The notes below the pieces were generated by a model, which was not told where the DNA came from, ran no database searches, and saw only the letters and a program-made list of their open reading frames with translations. From contig WGNW01000020.1 in the NCBI GenBank assembly GCA_016124315.1, positions 1 through 64,000 of the forward strand: 64,000 nt of DNA. The letters run 5' to 3'. The DNA is from Alphaproteobacteria bacterium. Lineage in GTDB: Bacteria; Pseudomonadota; Alphaproteobacteria; SMXS01. Position numbers and translations under genes: made by a program. Below, piece by piece: positions 50,226-59,592 of the stretch (within the stretch, counting starts at the first letter, position 1; each line of letters starts with the position of its first letter).

Positions 50226-50259
50226 TGAAGCCCTTGCCCGCCGCCATGAAAGGCCCGCC

Positions 50260-50787
50260 ATGCCCAGGGCGGTGAAGGACAACTCGCCGGCGCCGGACGA
50301 CGCGAGGCCCAGCGCCAAACCGTTCCGCTTCGGTTTCCTCGTGCACGACGTGTCGCGCCTGCGCCGCACCCTGTTCGACCAGGAAATGAAACCGCTCGAC
50401 GTGACCCGCTCCCAGTGGTCGGTGCTGGCCATGCTGTCGCGCGGCGGCAACAACGGCGTCACCCAGGTGGACCTCGCCCGACTGCTCGACGTGGGCAAGG
50501 TCACCGTCGGCGGACTGGTGGACCGGCTGGAGTCCAGCGGCCACGTGGAGCGGCGGCCGGACCCGGCCGACCGGCGGGCCTGGCGGGTGTTCATCACCGG
50601 CAAGGGCTACGACACGATCGCGCTCATGCAGGGCGTCGGCAACGCACTCAACGCCAGCATTCTCGCCGGCGTCTCCGAGGCCGACCTGCGCGTCACCGAG
50701 GAAACCCTGGCGCGGGTGAAGCAGAACATCCTGGGCCTGGTGCGGTCGTCGGGCGCCGCCGAGCCGGACGGAGAGGAGAACGTCTGA
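50260..50787 (+). CDS. MarR family transcriptional regulator
   Basis: TRSQWSVLAMLSRGGNNGVTQVDLARLLDVGKVTVGGLVDRLESSGHVERRPDPADRRAWRVFIT. Confidence 0.92.
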   Translation: MPRAVKDNSPAPDDARPSAKPFRFGFLVHDVSRLRRTLFDQEMKPLDVTRSQWSVLAMLSRGGNNGVTQVDLARLLDVGKVTVGGLVDRLESSGHVERRPDPADRRAWRVFITGKGYDTIALMQGVGNALNASILAGVSEADLRVTEETLARVKQNILGLVRSSGAAEPDGEENV

Positions 50788-50868
50788 CCGGCGCCAGCGC
50801 GTCTCGGGATAGGGTTCCCGCCCCGTTTGCGGTAGAGTGGTGCCGTCACGCGCCGGGAGGGATGCGCC

Positions 50869-51912
50869 ATGCGACCGTTCGCCTTGCTGTCGTTGCTGCT
50901 GACGCTCGCCGTGCTGCCGCTTCCGGCGCAGGCCGGCACCAACCAGTACCGCGCCGCGCTGGTCAAGCTGTTCCTGTCCAACTACCAGGCCTTCCCCGTC
51001 TTCCGCGCCAACCCGGTCTTTCCGGGTGACGTGCTGCAGCTCAACGAGGTGCGGCTGCTGTCCTACAGGACGTGCTACGGCCGTACCGGACAGAAGGCGG
51101 GCAACTACGTGGCGCTTCCCGGCTACAGCCAGGGGTTGGCCGTCTCGTCCAACCTTGACGTGAAGGTCGGCGGCAAGGCCATCGACCGGCAGATCGCCGA
51201 GGTGGAGGCCGACGGCCGCCTCGCCATGGCAAAGACCGTCTCCCTCACCGTCAACCCGCTGGCCGTCGACCGGTTCGAGCCGGATGCGGCGGCGCTCGAC
51301 CACTGGGCGCGGGACAATCCCGATTGCAAGGTGATCGGCGACCTTCTCTCCGGCCGCGCGGGCGGCCTCTTCCTGGTGGCTGAGGTGCTGCACGGCCAGG
51401 TCCGGTTCGGCCTTTCCGGCAGCTTTTCCGGCAGCCTCGGCGTCGCTGCCCAGGGTGACCTGCTGACGGTGGTCGCCCGGGCGTTCTCCATCGACAAGGC
51501 CTCGGTCACCGTGTCCGGCAGCCGCATGACCTTCGAGACGGCCGACTCGCCGGCGCCCCATACCCTGGCCGTCGTTCCCGCCCGGCTCAGCCATGAGGAA
51601 CTGGCCCGTATCACCTACTATCTGCGCGGCAAGCGGGGCGCCGACCTGGAGATCGCCGTCCGGGAGGCGTTGCAGGCTGCGGACATGAGCGCGCTCGACG
51701 CGGCGATGACCCGGATCAGCAAGATCTTCGGCGACGACATCGACCTGAAGGAGGACTGGGCGAAGCGCTTCGTCTCCGGCGGCGACATGCGCGACATCGC
51801 CGCGCTGCGGGAAGACAGGGAGATCAGCTTCCGCGACGTCGCCAACTTCGCGGCGGCGGCGACGCTGTTCCAGCCGCAACCGGAAATTCCCCTGGCCGCC
51901 GCCGCACCGTAG
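50869..51912 (+). CDS. Secreted hypothetical protein
   Basis: Signal peptide MRPFALLSLLLTLAVLPLPAQAG; no recognised domain. Confidence 0.65.
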   Translation: MRPFALLSLLLTLAVLPLPAQAGTNQYRAALVKLFLSNYQAFPVFRANPVFPGDVLQLNEVRLLSYRTCYGRTGQKAGNYVALPGYSQGLAVSSNLDVKVGGKAIDRQIAEVEADGRLAMAKTVSLTVNPLAVDRFEPDAAALDHWARDNPDCKVIGDLLSGRAGGLFLVAEVLHGQVRFGLSGSFSGSLGVAAQGDLLTVVARAFSIDKASVTVSGSRMTFETADSPAPHTLAVVPARLSHEELARITYYLRGKRGADLEIAVREALQAADMSALDAAMTRISKIFGDDIDLKEDWAKRFVSGGDMRDIAALREDREISFRDVANFAAAATLFQPQPEIPLAAAAP

Positions 51913-51927
51913 CGGCGGCTTCTTTCG

Positions 51928-53178
51928 TCACTGAATATCGGGCGAGCGCTCGCCGAACCCGGCGCCGGGTGCCGGAATCGGGCCGGGAGCCTCTTCGGGG
52001 CGTGCCTCGGAAGCCGGCGACCGCAGCGTGCCGGCCAGCAGCGTGCCGCCCAGCAGGAAGCACAGGCTGGACATCCAGGCGACCGCGCCGTAGCCACCGA
52101 GATCGACGATCCGCCCGCTGATCAGCGGCGCGACCGCTCCACCGAACGTGACGAAGGCGGGGTGCGTGCCGGTCAGCCGGCCGCTCGGGTCCCGCCGGGC
52201 GAACGTCGTCAGCACGACCGGCATCATCGCCGTCGGCAGCACGGCGTAGACCGTGCAGCCCAGGGCGAACACGGCCAGGTCGCCCGCGTTGGCCATCACG
52301 TTGGCCGCCACCGCCAGCAGCCCGAGCAGCCCGGCGACCAGCGGCAGCGGCGCCATGCGGACGCCGTAGACGGCCGAGATCATCGGCAGCAGCACGGACA
52401 GGCCGCTGATGGCGACGAACACGTAGCCCAGGGTCGCCATGGCCACGCCGGTGCCGACGCCGATGCGGACGATGAAGACCGCGAGCGCCGAATGGCCCAG
52501 GAACACGATGCCGATACCCAGCAGAGGCACCCAGCGCCAGAGACCGAGCGGGCCGCCGGCGACGCTTTCCGTCTCGCCGGTGCTCCGACCGACCGACAGC
52601 GTCGCGATGGCGGGCAGCGACAGCAGGGCCAGCGCGGCGTAGGTTCCGTAGGCGCCCAGGATGTCGTGGGCGGCGACGAGGCGGGACAGCGCGAAGGAGA
52701 TCACGATCCCGAGCACGCCCACCGAGCTGTTGAGGATGCCGAAGACGATGTGGGGCCGGTCGCTGCGCCCGGCCGCGAACATCACCACGGCGATGACCAC
52801 GCCGCCGCCGAGGCCGGCCGCGAGACGGATGGCCATCAGCGCGCCGATCGATCCGGCCATGGTGGCGACTATGTTGGCGAGCAGCACGAGGAGCATGGCG
52901 CCGAGAGCGATCGGCCGCGGGCCGCAGGCCGCCAGCCGCGCGCCGGCGAGGGAGCCGGCGGCCACCGCCAGCAGTTCGATGGCGGCGAGGGTGCCGTAGT
53001 CGCCGTTGCTGCCGCCGAACCTGGAGGCGACGGCCTCCACGTTGAAGGGCATGCCGATGGCGGCCGCCATGGCCGCGTCCAGGATGGCCGCCAGCCGGAT
53101 CGCGCCGCCGACGCCGCGCCAACGGCCTGGCGCCGCATCGAGGACAGGGTCCCGCTGCGGCGCCATGGTCTTCGGCAC
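51928..53178 (-). CDS. MFS transporter
   Basis: About 12 hydrophobic helices; LAAGLGGGVVIAVVMFAAGRSDR; start may be 53166. Confidence 0.85.
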   Translation of the reverse strand: MPKTMAPQRDPVLDAAPGRWRGVGGAIRLAAILDAAMAAAIGMPFNVEAVASRFGGSNGDYGTLAAIELLAVAAGSLAGARLAACGPRPIALGAMLLVLLANIVATMAGSIGALMAIRLAAGLGGGVVIAVVMFAAGRSDRPHIVFGILNSSVGVLGIVISFALSRLVAAHDILGAYGTYAALALLSLPAIATLSVGRSTGETESVAGGPLGLWRWVPLLGIGIVFLGHSALAVFIVRIGVGTGVAMATLGYVFVAISGLSVLLPMISAVYGVRMAPLPLVAGLLGLLAVAANVMANAGDLAVFALGCTVYAVLPTAMMPVVLTTFARRDPSGRLTGTHPAFVTFGGAVAPLISGRIVDLGGYGAVAWMSSLCFLLGGTLLAGTLRSPASEARPEEAPGPIPAPGAGFGERSPDIQ

Positions 53179-53182
53179 GCCT

Positions 53183-55723
53183 CTAGAAGTCGGCGCTCAA
53201 CTCGATGCCCCAGGCTCGGCCCGGACCCACCGTGCCGGCCGCGAACAACGGCTGGATGATCGCCGGCGTCTCGAAGCGGTCGTTGGTCAGGTTGGTGCCG
53301 AACACCGAGACCTTGTACTTGTCCCAGGAGTAGCTGATCGAGGCGTTCAGGTTTTCCCGAGCCGGGATGCGGCCCGCCGCTAGATTGACCAGATCGCCTT
53401 CCACCTTGCTGACGTAGCTGTACTTGACCCCCAGCTGCAGTTCACCCGGCCCGATCGGGACGGTGTAGGTGCCGCCGACGCCCCAGGTCAGCTTGGGCGC
53501 GTTGCGCGGCGTCAGGAAGGTGGCGTCGACGATGGTGCAGCAGCCGTCCTGGGGATTCACGTCGGTCATGAACTGGGTGTACTTCGGATCCAGCAGGCCG
53601 ACGGTACCGAACAGGTTCAGGTTCTCGGTGACCAGCGCCTGCACCTCGGCTTCGGCGCCCTGATAGCGCACCGAGCCGACGTTGCTGAAGACCGTGACGA
53701 CCGTGTTGGTGGTCTGGTCGAAGGCGACCACCGACTCCTGCTTGTTCTTGAAGGTGTTCCGGAACAGGGCGATGTTGGTCTGCAGCCGGTTGTCCAGGAA
53801 CTGGGCCTTCATGCCCACCTCGATGGAGCGGGAAGTCTCCGGATTGTACTGGTCGCGACGGAAGTCGGAGACGTTCTGGTTGACGCCGAAGAAGCCACCG
53901 GAGTGCCACCCCTTGGAGTAGGAGGCGTAGAACAGGATGTCCGGAGTCGCCTTCCACGACAGGCCGAACTTCGGCGACACGTTGGTCCAGGACTTCTTCA
54001 GGTCGGCGAACTCGGGGAAGTTGTCGATGTAGGCCCGGTCGAGGGGCGTGATGTAGGCCTGGGCGCCGATGAAGTGCTTGCTCTCCTTGGTCCAGCGCAC
54101 GCCGGCGGTCACCGTCCAGTTGGGGATGAATTCCCAGTCGACGTTGACGAACGCCGCTTCCGACTTGGTCCGCTGGCTCTCGAACAGCTTGTTGGGATCC
54201 TTCGGGCCGTAGGGCTGGTCGCCCCAGGCCGGATCGCAACGGACCTGGCCGAACACCTGGAACAGCGGGTCGGTCGGATCGAAGCCCGGATCGTCCGGAT
54301 TGGGGCGCGGCGCCAGGCAGGCCGCCGCCGGCGTGGCATATCCCGTCTTGGCGGCATAGGTTGGATTGAGCCAGGTATTGGTGGCCAGCGAGTAGCCGCT
54401 CAGCGCCGAGACGAATTGCCAGAATTCGCCACCGGTCACCCAGCGCTGGTCGAACTTGCTGTTGTAGTAGTAGCCGCCGGCCACCGCGTTGATCTTGCCG
54501 AGCGAGGTGTCCCAGTTGCCTTCCAGCCGCAGCTCCTCGCTGAACTGCTTGAAGTGGTTGTCGCGCTCGATGGTGATGAAGTCGGCGGTCGAGCCGTCGA
54601 AATCGTACTTCCGGTATTCGTGCTGCTTGCGGTAGCCGGTCACCGAGACGAGCTTCAGTCCGTCGCTCAGCCGCGCCGACATGTTGAGGGTGTAGGCGTC
54701 GGTGATCACCCGGCCCGGATTGGGCAGGTCGGTGGCGTTATACTTCTTCGGGAACGGAATCTGGGTCCGGCACGGCGCGTTCTGCAACCCGAAAGCGCCA
54801 GGCAGGAAACAGTCCAGGAAGCCGCCGCTGAAGTCGTATTCCCTGGGATCCGTCGGCGGCGGGAACACGCCCGGCGCGAAGTTCCAGTTGGTCAGGTAGG
54901 CGCCGCCCTGGCTGCGGTCCTCGAAGCGTTCCACGGTCAGCAACGCCTCGAACCAGTCGTTCGGGGTTGCCAGCAGGGTCAGGCCGTAGTTCTTGTAGTC
55001 CCTCTGCGGTTGGGTGGTGTTGAGATAGGTATTGTGGTACCAGCCGTCGCGCTCCTGGATGGTGAAGAACGCCTTGGCGGCGAGCTTGTCGCGTACCACC
55101 GGCGCGTTGATGACGGCGCGGAACTCCTGCTGGTTCCAGCGGCCGTAGGTGTATTTCAACTTGGCGCCATATTCTCCCGTCGGGCGGGTGCGCACCACGT
55201 TGAGCACGCCGCCGACCGTGTTGCGGCCGTAGAGGGTGCCCTGCGGGCCGCGCAGGATCTCGATGCGCTCGATGTCGAAATTGTCGATCACCTGGCCCGA
55301 CAGCGTGCCGAGGTAGATGCCGTCGATCATCACCGCGATGGGCGAGTCGAGGGAGGTATCGTCGGTGCGCGTCGGGCTGATGCCGCGGATGGTGATCGAG
55401 GCCGCCCCGGCGCGCTCCGGATTGCTGTCGATCCGGACGTTTGCGGAGTAGCCGTTGAGGTCGCGCAGATCGCGGACGGTCGAAAGTTTCAGTTCGGCGG
55501 TGACCGCCGTCATGGCCACCGGCACGTCCTGTGCCGATTCCTCGGTCTTTCGTGCCGTCACCATGACTGACTCGAGGCGTACTGCCTGTTTGGGCGGCGG
55601 TCGACTTCCTGGATCGGTTTCGACCGCCCGGCCCGTATGGGGCGCGATGGTGGCCGAGAGAATGACAGTGAGAGCTACCCATACCGCCGCACGCACGGCG
55701 CACGCAAGGTGACGCGATTCCAT
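53183..55723 (-). CDS. TonB-dependent receptor
   Basis: VRLESVMVTARKTEESAQDVPVAMTAVT; ILRGPQGTLYGRNTVGGVLNVVRTRP; AWGIELSADF. Confidence 0.93.
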   Translation of the reverse strand: MESRHLACAVRAAVWVALTVILSATIAPHTGRAVETDPGSRPPPKQAVRLESVMVTARKTEESAQDVPVAMTAVTAELKLSTVRDLRDLNGYSANVRIDSNPERAGAASITIRGISPTRTDDTSLDSPIAVMIDGIYLGTLSGQVIDNFDIERIEILRGPQGTLYGRNTVGGVLNVVRTRPTGEYGAKLKYTYGRWNQQEFRAVINAPVVRDKLAAKAFFTIQERDGWYHNTYLNTTQPQRDYKNYGLTLLATPNDWFEALLTVERFEDRSQGGAYLTNWNFAPGVFPPPTDPREYDFSGGFLDCFLPGAFGLQNAPCRTQIPFPKKYNATDLPNPGRVITDAYTLNMSARLSDGLKLVSVTGYRKQHEYRKYDFDGSTADFITIERDNHFKQFSEELRLEGNWDTSLGKINAVAGGYYYNSKFDQRWVTGGEFWQFVSALSGYSLATNTWLNPTYAAKTGYATPAAACLAPRPNPDDPGFDPTDPLFQVFGQVRCDPAWGDQPYGPKDPNKLFESQRTKSEAAFVNVDWEFIPNWTVTAGVRWTKESKHFIGAQAYITPLDRAYIDNFPEFADLKKSWTNVSPKFGLSWKATPDILFYASYSKGWHSGGFFGVNQNVSDFRRDQYNPETSRSIEVGMKAQFLDNRLQTNIALFRNTFKNKQESVVAFDQTTNTVVTVFSNVGSVRYQGAEAEVQALVTENLNLFGTVGLLDPKYTQFMTDVNPQDGCCTIVDATFLTPRNAPKLTWGVGGTYTVPIGPGELQLGVKYSYVSKVEGDLVNLAAGRIPARENLNASISYSWDKYKVSVFGTNLTNDRFETPAIIQPLFAAGTVGPGRAWGIELSADF

Positions 55724-55846
55724 GACTTCCTCCCCATGTGGCTTGCCCTTCGGTTCGGTGGAAATCGTCGCGCGTCCCACCGCGCGACCCGCCTGACCGA
55801 TTCAGGGTCTAGCCACTAAACCAAGTGTAGGACGCAGAAATTGCAA

Positions 55847-55886
55847 TAATCAATGATTAATTGTTTTAACAATATGACCGTACGGT
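55847..55886. promoter_or_regulatory. Three palindromes in the divergent TonB receptor/TetR intergenic region
   Basis: TAATCA-A-TGATTA (55847), ATTGTT-TT-AACAAT (55860), ACCGTACGGT (55877). Confidence 0.5.
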
Positions 55887-56060
55887 TTACTAAATAAATA
55901 TTATAGAACGCTTTTTACTTTTGGATTGCGGTTCGACCTGGAGCACGTGGAACGGTCGCATCCGGCGTTGTCTGTCTGCTGCCCGGGTCGGTCGCGCCCT
56001 CCAGAAGCGGCTCGTCAGGGAAGTGCCAGACGGGTAACGTCGATCTCTCGTACCGGAGTA

Positions 56061-56708
56061 ATGGATTTGTCGAGAGCGCTGACGGCCGACGAAAGGGAGG
56101 CCTTCCGGGCCAGGCTGTGCGAAGCGGTCCGGCACCGGTTCGCGCAGCTGGGACCCGACGGCGTGACCATGCGCGGACTTGCGTCCGACCTGGGCTGCAG
56201 CCCGATGACGCCCTACAGCTATTTTGCCAGCAAGGAAGACATCCTGGCCGCCGTGCGTGCCGATGCATTCCGGCGGCTCGCCGACCTGTGCGAGTCGGCG
56301 GCTGAAGCGGCTGATGGCGAGCTGGCGCGGGCCGGCGCGATCGGCCGCGCCTATCTCCGATTCGCCCTTTCCGAGCCGGAGGCCTACCGCATCATGTTCG
56401 AGCTGTCGCAGCCCGACATCCGCGGTTTTCCCGACCTTGCCGAGCAGGTCGACCGGGCGCGCCGCTTCATGGCCCAGCCCACCGAGATCCTCGTCCGCCG
56501 TGGCGTGCTTGCGGGCGACGCCGCGCAACTGGCCGAGATGTTCTGGGCAGCGAGCCACGGCGTCATCGTCCTGCACATGACCGGCAAGCTCGCGCCGGAA
56601 ACCGACGTGGAAGGCCTTTACGCCCGGATCGCCTCCTCGCTGATGCGCGGCAACCGCGGGCCGCGCTTCGCGGAGGTGGAGGCCGCTCTCGTCCCGGGAG
56701 GCGCCTGA
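56061..56708 (+). CDS. TetR/AcrR family regulator
   Basis: [41 protein letters not shown] helix-turn-helix. Confidence 0.9.
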   Translation: MDLSRALTADEREAFRARLCEAVRHRFAQLGPDGVTMRGLASDLGCSPMTPYSYFASKEDILAAVRADAFRRLADLCESAAEAADGELARAGAIGRAYLRFALSEPEAYRIMFELSQPDIRGFPDLAEQVDRARRFMAQPTEILVRRGVLAGDAAQLAEMFWAASHGVIVLHMTGKLAPETDVEGLYARIASSLMRGNRGPRFAEVEAALVPGGA

Positions 56709-56886
56709 GCGGGGTGCGGCGCCCCACAGGACTGTTTACGGTGTAAGGATATTGGTCCACTCTGTGCGCCCCTTACGATCCCCGGCCCTCGCGGTTGAGC
56801 CGCAGCCAGCCGATGGAAGCATTGAAACCGACAGCGCTGTTCGCTACGGCTTGGCCGGCAGCGGAACATCGTCAGCAAGACAGATC

Positions 56887-57348
56887 ATGGCCACCAATAT
56901 CAACGTGAACGGCGCCAGCGTCGCCATCGAGGCGGACCCCGACACGCCACTGCTCTGGGTGCTGCGCGAGCATCTGGGGCTGAAAGGCACCAAGTACGGC
57001 TGCGGCATTTCCGCCTGCGGCGCCTGCACGGTCCATATGGACGGCATGCCCGTGCGGTCCTGCGTGCTGCCGCTGGAGGGCGTCGGCACCGCCAGGATCA
57101 CGACCATCGAGGGCCTGGAGTCGCCGGCGGCGCGGGCGGTGCGCGACGCCTGGATCGCGCTGGACGTGGTGCAGTGCGGCTACTGCCAGTCGGGCCAGAT
57201 CATGTCGGCCATCGCGCTGCTGGAAGGCACGCCGGCACCGACCGACGAGGACATCGACGGGGCCATGAGCGGCAACATCTGCCGCTGCGCCACCTATCTC
57301 CGTATCCGGGCGGCGATCCGCGCGGCGGCCGCCGCGCTGAAGGCATGA
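56887..57348 (+). CDS. (2Fe-2S) subunit of molybdenum hydroxylase, IorA-like
   Basis: [20 protein letters not shown] and [10 protein letters not shown]...GNICRCATY cysteine motifs. Confidence 0.93.
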   Translation: MATNINVNGASVAIEADPDTPLLWVLREHLGLKGTKYGCGISACGACTVHMDGMPVRSCVLPLEGVGTARITTIEGLESPAARAVRDAWIALDVVQCGYCQSGQIMSAIALLEGTPAPTDEDIDGAMSGNICRCATYLRIRAAIRAAAAALKA

Positions 57349-59516
57349 GCCGCAGGATGGGGATCGACGCGGGCATCAGTCGGCGCGGTTTTCTGAAGGG
57401 CGCCGGCGGCGCGGGGCTGGTGATCGGCGTAACGCTGTCGGGACTCGGTCGCGGCCGGGTGATGGCCGGCGAGGCGCCGTTCGCGCCCAACGCTTTCGTG
57501 CGGGTGTCGCCCGACAACCTGGTGACCGTCGTCATCAAGCAGTTCGAGATGGGCCAGGGCGTGACGACCGGGCTTGCCACGCTGGTGGCCGACGAGATGG
57601 ATGCGGACTGGTCGCAGATCCGGACAGAGTTCGCCCCTGCGGACCTCGCCCTCTACAAGAACCTGTTCTTCGGCATTCAGGCGACGGGCGGATCGAACTC
57701 GATCGCCAATTCCTACGACCAGATGCGCCGGGCGGGCGCGATGGCGCGGGCGATGCTGGTCGCCGCCGCCGCCAAGGCCTGGAACGTGCCGGCGGACTCC
57801 GTTTCCGTGTCGAAAGGCGTGCTCACCGCAGGCGCCCGTCGTGCCGTTTTCGGTGATGTCGCCTCGGCAGCCGCCCGCCTGCCACCGCCCGACGACGTCG
57901 TCCTCAAGCGCCCCGACCGCTTCACCCTGATCGGCAAGCATGTCGGCCGCCTCGACTCCCCGGCGAAGAGCACGGGCAAGGAAACCTACACCATCGACAT
58001 GGACCTGCCGGGCCTGCTGACCGCGGTGACTGCCAAGCCGCCCCGCTTCGGGGCCACGGTCAAGTCCTTCGACGCCTCGGATGCGCTTGCCGTCAAGGGC
58101 GTGCGCCACGTGGTGGGCATCCCGGAAGGGGTGGCGGTGGTCGCAGAGGGCACCTGGCCCGCCCTGAAGGGCCGCAAGGCGCTGCGCGTGGAATGGGACG
58201 AGAGCGGCGCGGAGCGGCGCTCCAGCGACGACCTGGTTGCCGAATACCGGCTGCTGCTGGACAAGCCCGGCGCTGTGGCGGTGCGGCGCGGCGATCCGCC
58301 GGGGGGCCTTGCGGCCGCCGTCAAGACGGTGGATGCGGTTCTCGAGTTTCCCTATCTGGCGCACGCCGCCATGGAGCCCATGAACTGCATCGCCTGGCTG
58401 CACGACGGAACGCTGGAAACCTGGTCCGGCCACCAGGCGCCGACCATGGACCAGCTCAACATGGCCGCTGCCGCCGGGCTGCCGGTCGACAAGGTCGTCC
58501 TGCACACGCTGCCGTCCGGCGGCAGCTTCGGACGGCGCAGCACCTTCGACGGCGATCACATCGTGGAGGCGGTGCGCGTTGCGAAGGCCGTCGGCGGCAC
58601 GGCGCCCATCCGGCTGCAGCGGATGCGCGAGGACGACATGCGCGCCGGATATTACCGGCCGCTCTACGTCCACCGCGTGAGGGCCGGGGTGGACGCGGCG
58701 GGCAAGCTTTGCGGCTGGTCCCACCGCATCGTCGGCCAGTCCATCTATTCCGCGTCTCCGGCGGCTGCCGCCGCCATGAAGGACGGGGTGGACGATTCTT
58801 CCGTGGAGGGCGCCGCCAACACGCCCTACGCCATTCCCAACCTGCAGGTGGACCTGCACTCGCCGGGGCCGGAAGTGCCGGTGCATGTCTGGCGGTCGGT
58901 GGGCAATTCGCATACGGCCTACGCCATGGAAACCGTGATGGACGAACTGGCCGGGCTTGCCGGCCGGGACCCGGTCGAGTTCCGGCTGGCCCTGTTGACC
59001 GAGCAGCCCCGGCATGCCGGCGTGCTGAGGCTTGCCGCCGAACAGGCGAACTGGGGCTCGGCGCTTCCGGACGGTGTTGCCCGCGGCGTCGCCGTCCACC
59101 GGACGTTCAACACCAGCGTTGCCCAGGTCGTCGAACTGGGGCTGGACGACGACGGAACGATCCGCGTCCGGCGGGTCGTGGTCGCGGTCGATTGCGGGCG
59201 GGTCGTCAACCCCGACATCGTCCGGGCGCAGATGGAAGGCGGGGTCGGCTTCGGCCTCTCGGCGGCGCTGCTGTCGGAATTGACCCTCGACAAGGGTGCC
59301 GCCGTGGAGCGCAACTTCGACGCCTTCCAGGTGCTGCGGATCGACCGGATGCCCGCTGTCGAGGTGCACATCGTCGAAAGCGACGAGGCGCCGACCGGCG
59401 TCGGCGAACCGGGCGTGCCGCCCGTGGCGCCGGCGATCGCGAATGCCGTGGCGGCGCTCACCGGCACGCGCGTCCGACGGTTGCCGTTCGCCCGCTGGAA
59501 GCCCGGGACCGCATAG
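57345..59516 (+). CDS. Molybdopterin-binding aldehyde oxidase/xanthine dehydrogenase-family subunit, IorB-like
   Basis: Tat-like [14 protein letters not shown] overlaps the IorA-like stop; [42 protein letters not shown]. Confidence 0.9.
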   Translation: MSRRMGIDAGISRRGFLKGAGGAGLVIGVTLSGLGRGRVMAGEAPFAPNAFVRVSPDNLVTVVIKQFEMGQGVTTGLATLVADEMDADWSQIRTEFAPADLALYKNLFFGIQATGGSNSIANSYDQMRRAGAMARAMLVAAAAKAWNVPADSVSVSKGVLTAGARRAVFGDVASAAARLPPPDDVVLKRPDRFTLIGKHVGRLDSPAKSTGKETYTIDMDLPGLLTAVTAKPPRFGATVKSFDASDALAVKGVRHVVGIPEGVAVVAEGTWPALKGRKALRVEWDESGAERRSSDDLVAEYRLLLDKPGAVAVRRGDPPGGLAAAVKTVDAVLEFPYLAHAAMEPMNCIAWLHDGTLETWSGHQAPTMDQLNMAAAAGLPVDKVVLHTLPSGGSFGRRSTFDGDHIVEAVRVAKAVGGTAPIRLQRMREDDMRAGYYRPLYVHRVRAGVDAAGKLCGWSHRIVGQSIYSASPAAAAAMKDGVDDSSVEGAANTPYAIPNLQVDLHSPGPEVPVHVWRSVGNSHTAYAMETVMDELAGLAGRDPVEFRLALLTEQPRHAGVLRLAAEQANWGSALPDGVARGVAVHRTFNTSVAQVVELGLDDDGTIRVRRVVVAVDCGRVVNPDIVRAQMEGGVGFGLSAALLSELTLDKGAAVERNFDAFQVLRIDRMPAVEVHIVESDEAPTGVGEPGVPPVAPAIANAVAALTGTRVRRLPFARWKPGTA

Positions 59517-59592
59517 CAGGTCTGCCGCGCGACGGTTGAAAACGGTCGGCAGCCCACGACCTTTAATGTCGTAACGATCATGGGGGCAGCCG

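Noticed and set aside
47583-50603. 1006-aa open frame on the minus strand
   Set aside because: Antisense to acyl-CoA synthetase, MaoC, CoA lyase and MarR genes, all with clear family motifs.
50869-51912. Secreted protein as a possible pore-forming (gasdermin-like) effector because of its N-terminal GDVLQL segment
   Set aside because: A single short motif; no protease or defence genes nearby, and a signal peptide argues against a cytosolic effector.
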